The translations under genes and the position numbers were made by a program. The notes beneath the pieces were generated by a model that saw only the letters and a program-made list of their open reading frames with translations, was not told the origin of the DNA and did not search any database. From NCBI GenBank assembly GCA_022496805.1, contig CM040089.1, positions 34,518,372-34,582,371 on the forward strand: 64,000 nt of DNA. The letters run 5' to 3'. Source of the stretch: Pohlia nutans (Eukaryota > Streptophyta > Bryopsida > Bryales > Mniaceae). Of the stretch, positions 59,647-64,000 are shown piece by piece (position 1 is the first letter of the stretch; the number at the start of each line of letters is the position of its first letter).

Positions 59647-62600
59647 CTACTGTGAAGGCTGACCACCAAAGCCGAAACGACAGTTGATCAGAGACCTCAA
59701 AATCGGCACAATCCCTATCAGAACCATCTGCAGCTGCTCCGAGCTGCTCGCCCGGATCGACACTTGGCCTGAGCCCCTGTTGTTCAAGTTGGACCTGCAA
59801 ACCATCATCGTCTTCCCCACCATGAACTGCGACTGCAAGTTCCCACCAATGGCCAGATCCCCATGCCAGTCCATCACTGAAAGCCCCAAGGTCGACAGCG
59901 TGCGGCTCAGTGGATACTCCTTCCCTCTCAGCGTTGCCTCCAGGCTTCCACCGAATGCCTTGTCACCCTTCCCTGTCAACACCCCTCCGTTCACCACCAT
60001 CTTTATCCTCTTCCCAATCAAAATCCTGTCCTCCAGCTTCAGCCCCGCCGCAATCGTGTCGTTCAGCACCGTACATGTCAGTCCTGCAGTCGTCTTGTTC
60101 CTCTTGAAGTTGTTGAACCGTGTCTCCGCTCGCAACGTGTATGCCAGGTCCTTGCCAATGGTTTGGATGTCGAACCCAGTCAGTGTCACCTTGCCTTCTC
60201 CATGTTTCAATGACGCCGCGGCTTCGAAGTTCACCTGAGCTTCCTTCTTGTCCTTGGTCACTTGGCCTGAAATGGAAGCAGGGATCTTGTCCTTCACAAC
60301 GAACATCTTCTCCACGTTGAAACCATCGTAGCCTGCATCATGGTCCCAGCCGTGGGTCTCCAGAACGGGGCGCACCAGCCACTGGTTGGCAGTCTCCAAG
60401 TATCGGTACCTGAAAATGAAGGAGAATGCAATATACATGAATGGATATTTGAAGTTTAAAACCTCGTATTGAAAATTGCACGTGACTACTGAAGAGTTCC
60501 TATAAAATGGTTTAGACTTACCTATGGGTGGGGTTGTCAGAATCAAATGAGGGAGGCAAAGCCATGTCTGGCATTGGAACAGGAACAGAAGCAGCTTGTC
60601 CAGCCTCGTCGTCCATGTCACGACCAGCTTGGGGAAGCTCATCGTTGGACATGGCTGCTGCTCGCTTCTTCATCTCTTTTCTTCTTCGAATCTGCTCCCT
60701 ATACTGCTTCTTTTGGAATAGTCTTTCTCGATCAGCAAGCTCCTCAGCATATTGACGCCTTTGTTCCTTACTGAGCTCCTCCAACTCTTCTTTAGAGAGC
60801 GGCCTGAAACCGTACATGGTCCATTAATGAGGAAGTGAGACCCTCAGCACTCTAAAAGATAAAACGAACGTTACAACAATGGAATGCAAAGTATTTCTGG
60901 AAAGACAAGCTGGGCTCTACAAGTCCTACATTTTTTATGCATCACCGCTACCACTGGGAGAGGTGAAGCGCAAGTGGAAAACCCCACATATCATGCACAT
61001 AATGCCACAGTCCACATAGTATAGGACAGAGCGAATACACGCAACTATGGTCAGCCTCTGGGTGGGCTATACACAATCAAGCTTCATTGAAAGGTAGACG
61101 ATACTAAGACCGTTAGGGACCTGATCACCTGATCCCGTCCCCTAAACTGAATCCTGTTACCAACAACAACTCATCTATTCATACACATGGTTAGCCTTAA
61201 ATTAGCAAGTGGTGCAAGCATGACTTGGCTAATTGTCTATGGCCACCGATCTTTGAATGGAAATGGGGTTGTCTACTGTCACTTATAGTGGTCTACAACC
61301 CCTCTCTTTGAAATTGCATAAGAAAATCGTATAGTGACATAATTTTATCTCAACAGATTAGGCTCTTGTACCCAAAGATCTCTCCAGAGCTCTATACTGA
61401 TTTCGCAAAACTCAAACTCCTACATATGTTACAATGCTTAAAGTGACATCCTCTACCACAAACTCTTGTTTTAAAATAGAGCGAAATAATGTTGACATGA
61501 AGGAGGCAGGTCAAAACATGCACCTATATAATGTGCAAACACATGGGAACAATAGGTGCTTGCTAATTCAAAAGAGAGAGCTGTACCTGAAGGGAGGAAG
61601 TTCATCATACTCATCATCTTCCTCCTCATCCTCTCCGTTGTCGTCATCTGAATCGTCTGACTCTCCTTGCTCTTCATTTGGCATCTTCAACTGGGCGCGG
61701 GATTGAAGCAATGACGAGAGTAAGAATGGCAGTGGTGGCACGCGAGGCCGCTGCCCAAACGGTTTCCCTGCAGTTGCTGTTTCAAAGAGCTTCAACAACG
61801 TGTTCGCCTCGGCGAGTATCTTCGATGCAAAACAGAGCAGCAGCAGTTGATTCTTCCATATCTGTCCGTTAGGCAGGACCCTCTGCCCACTGCGGTTGGT
61901 TCTGCAAGCAGGGTGATTCTCCACCAGCGACACCGGGTTCGTCAGCCTCATGTCACCTGCCGCTTGGCGTATCGTGTGCTGCACCACGTGAGACCGCTGC
62001 GCTAAAAACATGTCATAACTCAAGGGAGCTCCATTCAGCCCATCTGGAGGGGCCGAGCCAGCATGCGTCAACACCACGATGGCATTGAACCACACCGCAG
62101 CTCCAAACACGTCAGTGATCGTGCGCAGCAATGGCACGTCTCCGAGGTCTCGACTCTGCATGTCCAGACGATCGAAATACAGAACTATGTCCGGAGAACA
62201 TTTCTTGATATACCTCTTCACTTGTCCCATGATCCTCTCATTGTGCCGTTGATCTGCGGTAGAAGGCAGCAGCCCGGGTGTGTCTATCACCCTCATCTGT
62301 GCACACAAACATGGTACTACAACATAAGCCTTCGTCCAACCAGTCTCAGAATCAAGCCCTTCACAACATCTAACCAAGGATATTCATGGTTTTTAAATAA
62401 CCAATTACATTGATCATGTTACCAGATTTTATACCACCAGAATCAATGAAGAACATTGAATGTGTGGGTCAGTGAATAAAAACAAAAGAAAATCCCCATA
62501 TGAGCTACTCAAAAATGCTACAAAAACATGACAAATCAGTATCAGAATCAAGTCCTTCACAACAACTCGCGTGACTATCTAACCAAGGATACTCATGGTC

Positions 62601-63343
62601 TTAAAATAACCAATTCCATTGATCATGTTGCCAAATTTTATATCACCAGAATCGGTGAAGAACATTGCATGTGTTGGTCAGTAAATAAAATCAAAAGAAA
62701 GTCCCCATATGAGCTACTCAAAAGTGCTAAAAAACATGACAGTTTTGGGCTTCTTGGACCTTTAGGGGCTAAGAAAATCAACAAGAGCAAAAACAATGAA
62801 TACCTTGATGCCGTGCACAGTCCCGATAATCTCATGGACTTTCTTTGTGGACGGACCGAAAGCACTCGTCACCGACTTGCGCTCATCAAAGATGGAGTTG
62901 ATGGTGGCACTCTTCCCAACCCCGGTCTTCCCCAAGACCAGTATTGTGCATGTGAAATCCAGCTCCTCCTCTTGGTGCGTTGCTTCCGCCTCTATTGCCA
63001 GAGCATTAGCGCGGTCAAAACTGAAAGCTCCAGTGCGATTAGTGGTGCCGCCGCCCCTCAAGGACTCTGCTAATCCTAAGCGGTACAACACTTGAGCTAC
63101 AACCTGGTTCTGTGGAGATTGCCCCAGACGGTGAGCTAGCCTCAAGAACTTCACCCTGATATTCTGAAGCTTCTCGCGCGTTTCATTGCCTTCATTATTT
63201 GTGGTCTCATCGGTGATGGATGCAACCTGGGCTGGTGTGCTAGCATTGGGATGTTGCGTCATCCTACCAGCCGTGTCCGTTGCTGTTGCTTTTCTAGTTG
63301 GTCGTTTGGGCAAAGAGGGCAATGAGGGCCCAGCTGCACCCAT
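59647..63343 (-). CDS. TOC159-class chloroplast preprotein import receptor GTPase (TOC90-like)
   Basis: Outer-envelope GTPase that recognises transit peptides and works with TOC34 and TOC75. Coding exons 63343-62804, 62296-61587, 60803-60522 and 60409-59647, all with GT-AG junctions in phase, give about 764 residues. The GTPase domain has P-loop GKTGVGKS, switch II DTPG (RVIDTPGLLPSTAD) and THAGSAPPDG, followed by IWKNQLLLLCFASKILAEAN. An acidic linker (GESDDSDDDNGEDEEEDDEY) leads to PPFRPLSKEELEELSKEQRR, then the membrane-anchor M domain (ETHGWDHDAGYDGFNVEK, then LTCTVLNDTIAAGLKLEDRI, ending GFGGQPSQ). Start at 63343 is chosen because the upstream leader exon has no ATG in any frame before its donor. 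The long acidic A domain of TOC159/TOC132 is therefore absent, as in TOC90. If an alternative upstream exon exists, the protein would be longer. Confidence 0.92.
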
Positions 63344-63375
63344 AGATGGCTTGTTTACACTCTCATTTCCAGATC

Positions 63376-63855
63376 CTACAACAAAGAAAGAATAACTCAG
63401 TGAATACCTCGAACTTTGCATGAAGATGACTAAAACCCGAAAATTCAAATGAAGCACAAAACCATGCCATCAAATAGATCAGAGTAATCCCACACAACTT
63501 GGAAATTACGAGCAGTATCCTTGCGACACACGCTTGCTGAAAAGCTAACACCTAAGAGCTAGATAGTCTACAGTGTTCTCAAATCTTTACACCCACACTA
63601 ATCAAAGGTTTGCATCATACCGAGTTCTATTTTCAGATAAAAATAGTATGGCTGTGTTCTTGCCACAACTATGACAGCCAAAATCCCCTTTTTGAATAAA
63701 TTTTCTTTGAATTTTTCTATGAGCGAGGTGGCTACAAAAAGCAAAGAAAGAAGAAATGGCTACGAAAAACCAACGAAAAAAGAGATGGCTACAAAGAGCG
63801 AAAACACCTTCACACAATCTTCTGAGAGTGTAGGGAATGAAACAGAAGGTGGCAA
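63376..63855 (-). promoter_or_regulatory. 5' UTR exon and intron of the TOC-like gene
   Basis: Leader exon about 63855-63621 (donor CTCG|GTATGA), intron 63620-63376, acceptor TTGTTGTAG. After the splice, a three-codon upstream ORF (ATG AGA GTG then stop) precedes the main ATG out of frame. The leader holds three diverged repeats of TGGCTAC(A/G)AA(A/G)A. Confidence 0.6.
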
Positions 63856-63880
63856 AGGAATGAAACAGAAGGTGGCACTC

Positions 63881-63888
63881 CTTATATA
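63881..63888 (-). promoter_or_regulatory. TATA box of the TOC-like gene
   Basis: Minus-strand TATATAAG, placed about 30 bp ahead of the inferred transcription start. Two tandem copies of a 23-bp unit (GAATGAAACAGAAGGTGGCA on the plus strand) lie immediately downstream at about 63836-63878. Confidence 0.55.
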
Positions 63889-64000
63889 CGGTACCATCTA
63901 TCACCTACCGAGGCTTGCAACCTCGACCAACTACCTTTACTTAGTGATGACACTTTGGGTTCTAATTTCCTCGTATGTATATGATGCACAAATTTGTAGT

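Noticed and set aside
59684..60238. 184-residue plus-strand ORF
   Set aside because: Antisense shadow of the TOC M-domain exon.
62528..63073. 181-residue plus-strand ORF
   Set aside because: Runs antisense across an intron-exon boundary of the TOC gene; its second half is the complement of the GTPase exon.

Overview
This is nuclear DNA from a land plant. Two protein-coding genes have spliced exons with plant-style junctions, one of them encodes a TOC159-class chloroplast import GTPase, another an F-box protein, and there is a relic of an organelle-type pentatricopeptide (PPR-E) gene. Everything between the genes is AT-rich and packed with small transposable elements. I cannot name the species; a bryophyte or other early-diverging lineage is a guess only.

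Layout. 1-1164 (+): C-terminal exons of an unrecognised large protein that starts left of the window. 3.5-4.6 kb (+): a PPR-E gene broken by frameshifts and a repeat insertion. 4.6-28 kb: a repeat landscape of short non-autonomous elements, microsatellites and unassigned AT-rich DNA. 28.4-30.8 kb (+): a three-exon F-box gene whose GC-rich exons stand out and whose two introns are full of MITEs. 31-57.4 kb: a second repeat landscape with a CACTA hairpin, a 1.5-kb foldback, a tRNA-derived SINE, 5'-truncated retroposon tails and several multi-level nests. 57.4-59.6 kb: low-repeat DNA with no gene I can support. 59.6-63.9 kb (-): a TOC159/TOC90-like gene that appears complete, from TATA box to stop codon, encoding about 764 residues without the usual acidic N-terminal domain.

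The main discovery candidate is a family complex of roughly 20 non-coding elements (about 240-820 bp each, eight interior types) that share ends of the form TTAA-CCC(C/T)TAAA ... TTTA(G/A)GGG-TTAA. They sit at TTAA, nest inside one another precisely at TTAA, and in four places two neighbours share one TTAA. CCC/GGG termini at a TTAA target are the hallmark of the piggyBac superfamily, which is not a usual component of plant genomes. No transposase is present in the window, so these would be MITE-like passengers of an enzyme encoded elsewhere.

Other element groups seen from their ends: CACTA-type (CACTAGTAG, CACTACTAGG), Stowaway-type (TA-CTCCCTC), TA-flanked elements with CACTRATTATCCC ends, TWA-flanked elements with GAGCATCTCC or GGG ends, and SINE/LINE-type retroposons with 11-18 bp target duplications. 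No CRISPR, rRNA or functional tRNA gene was found.
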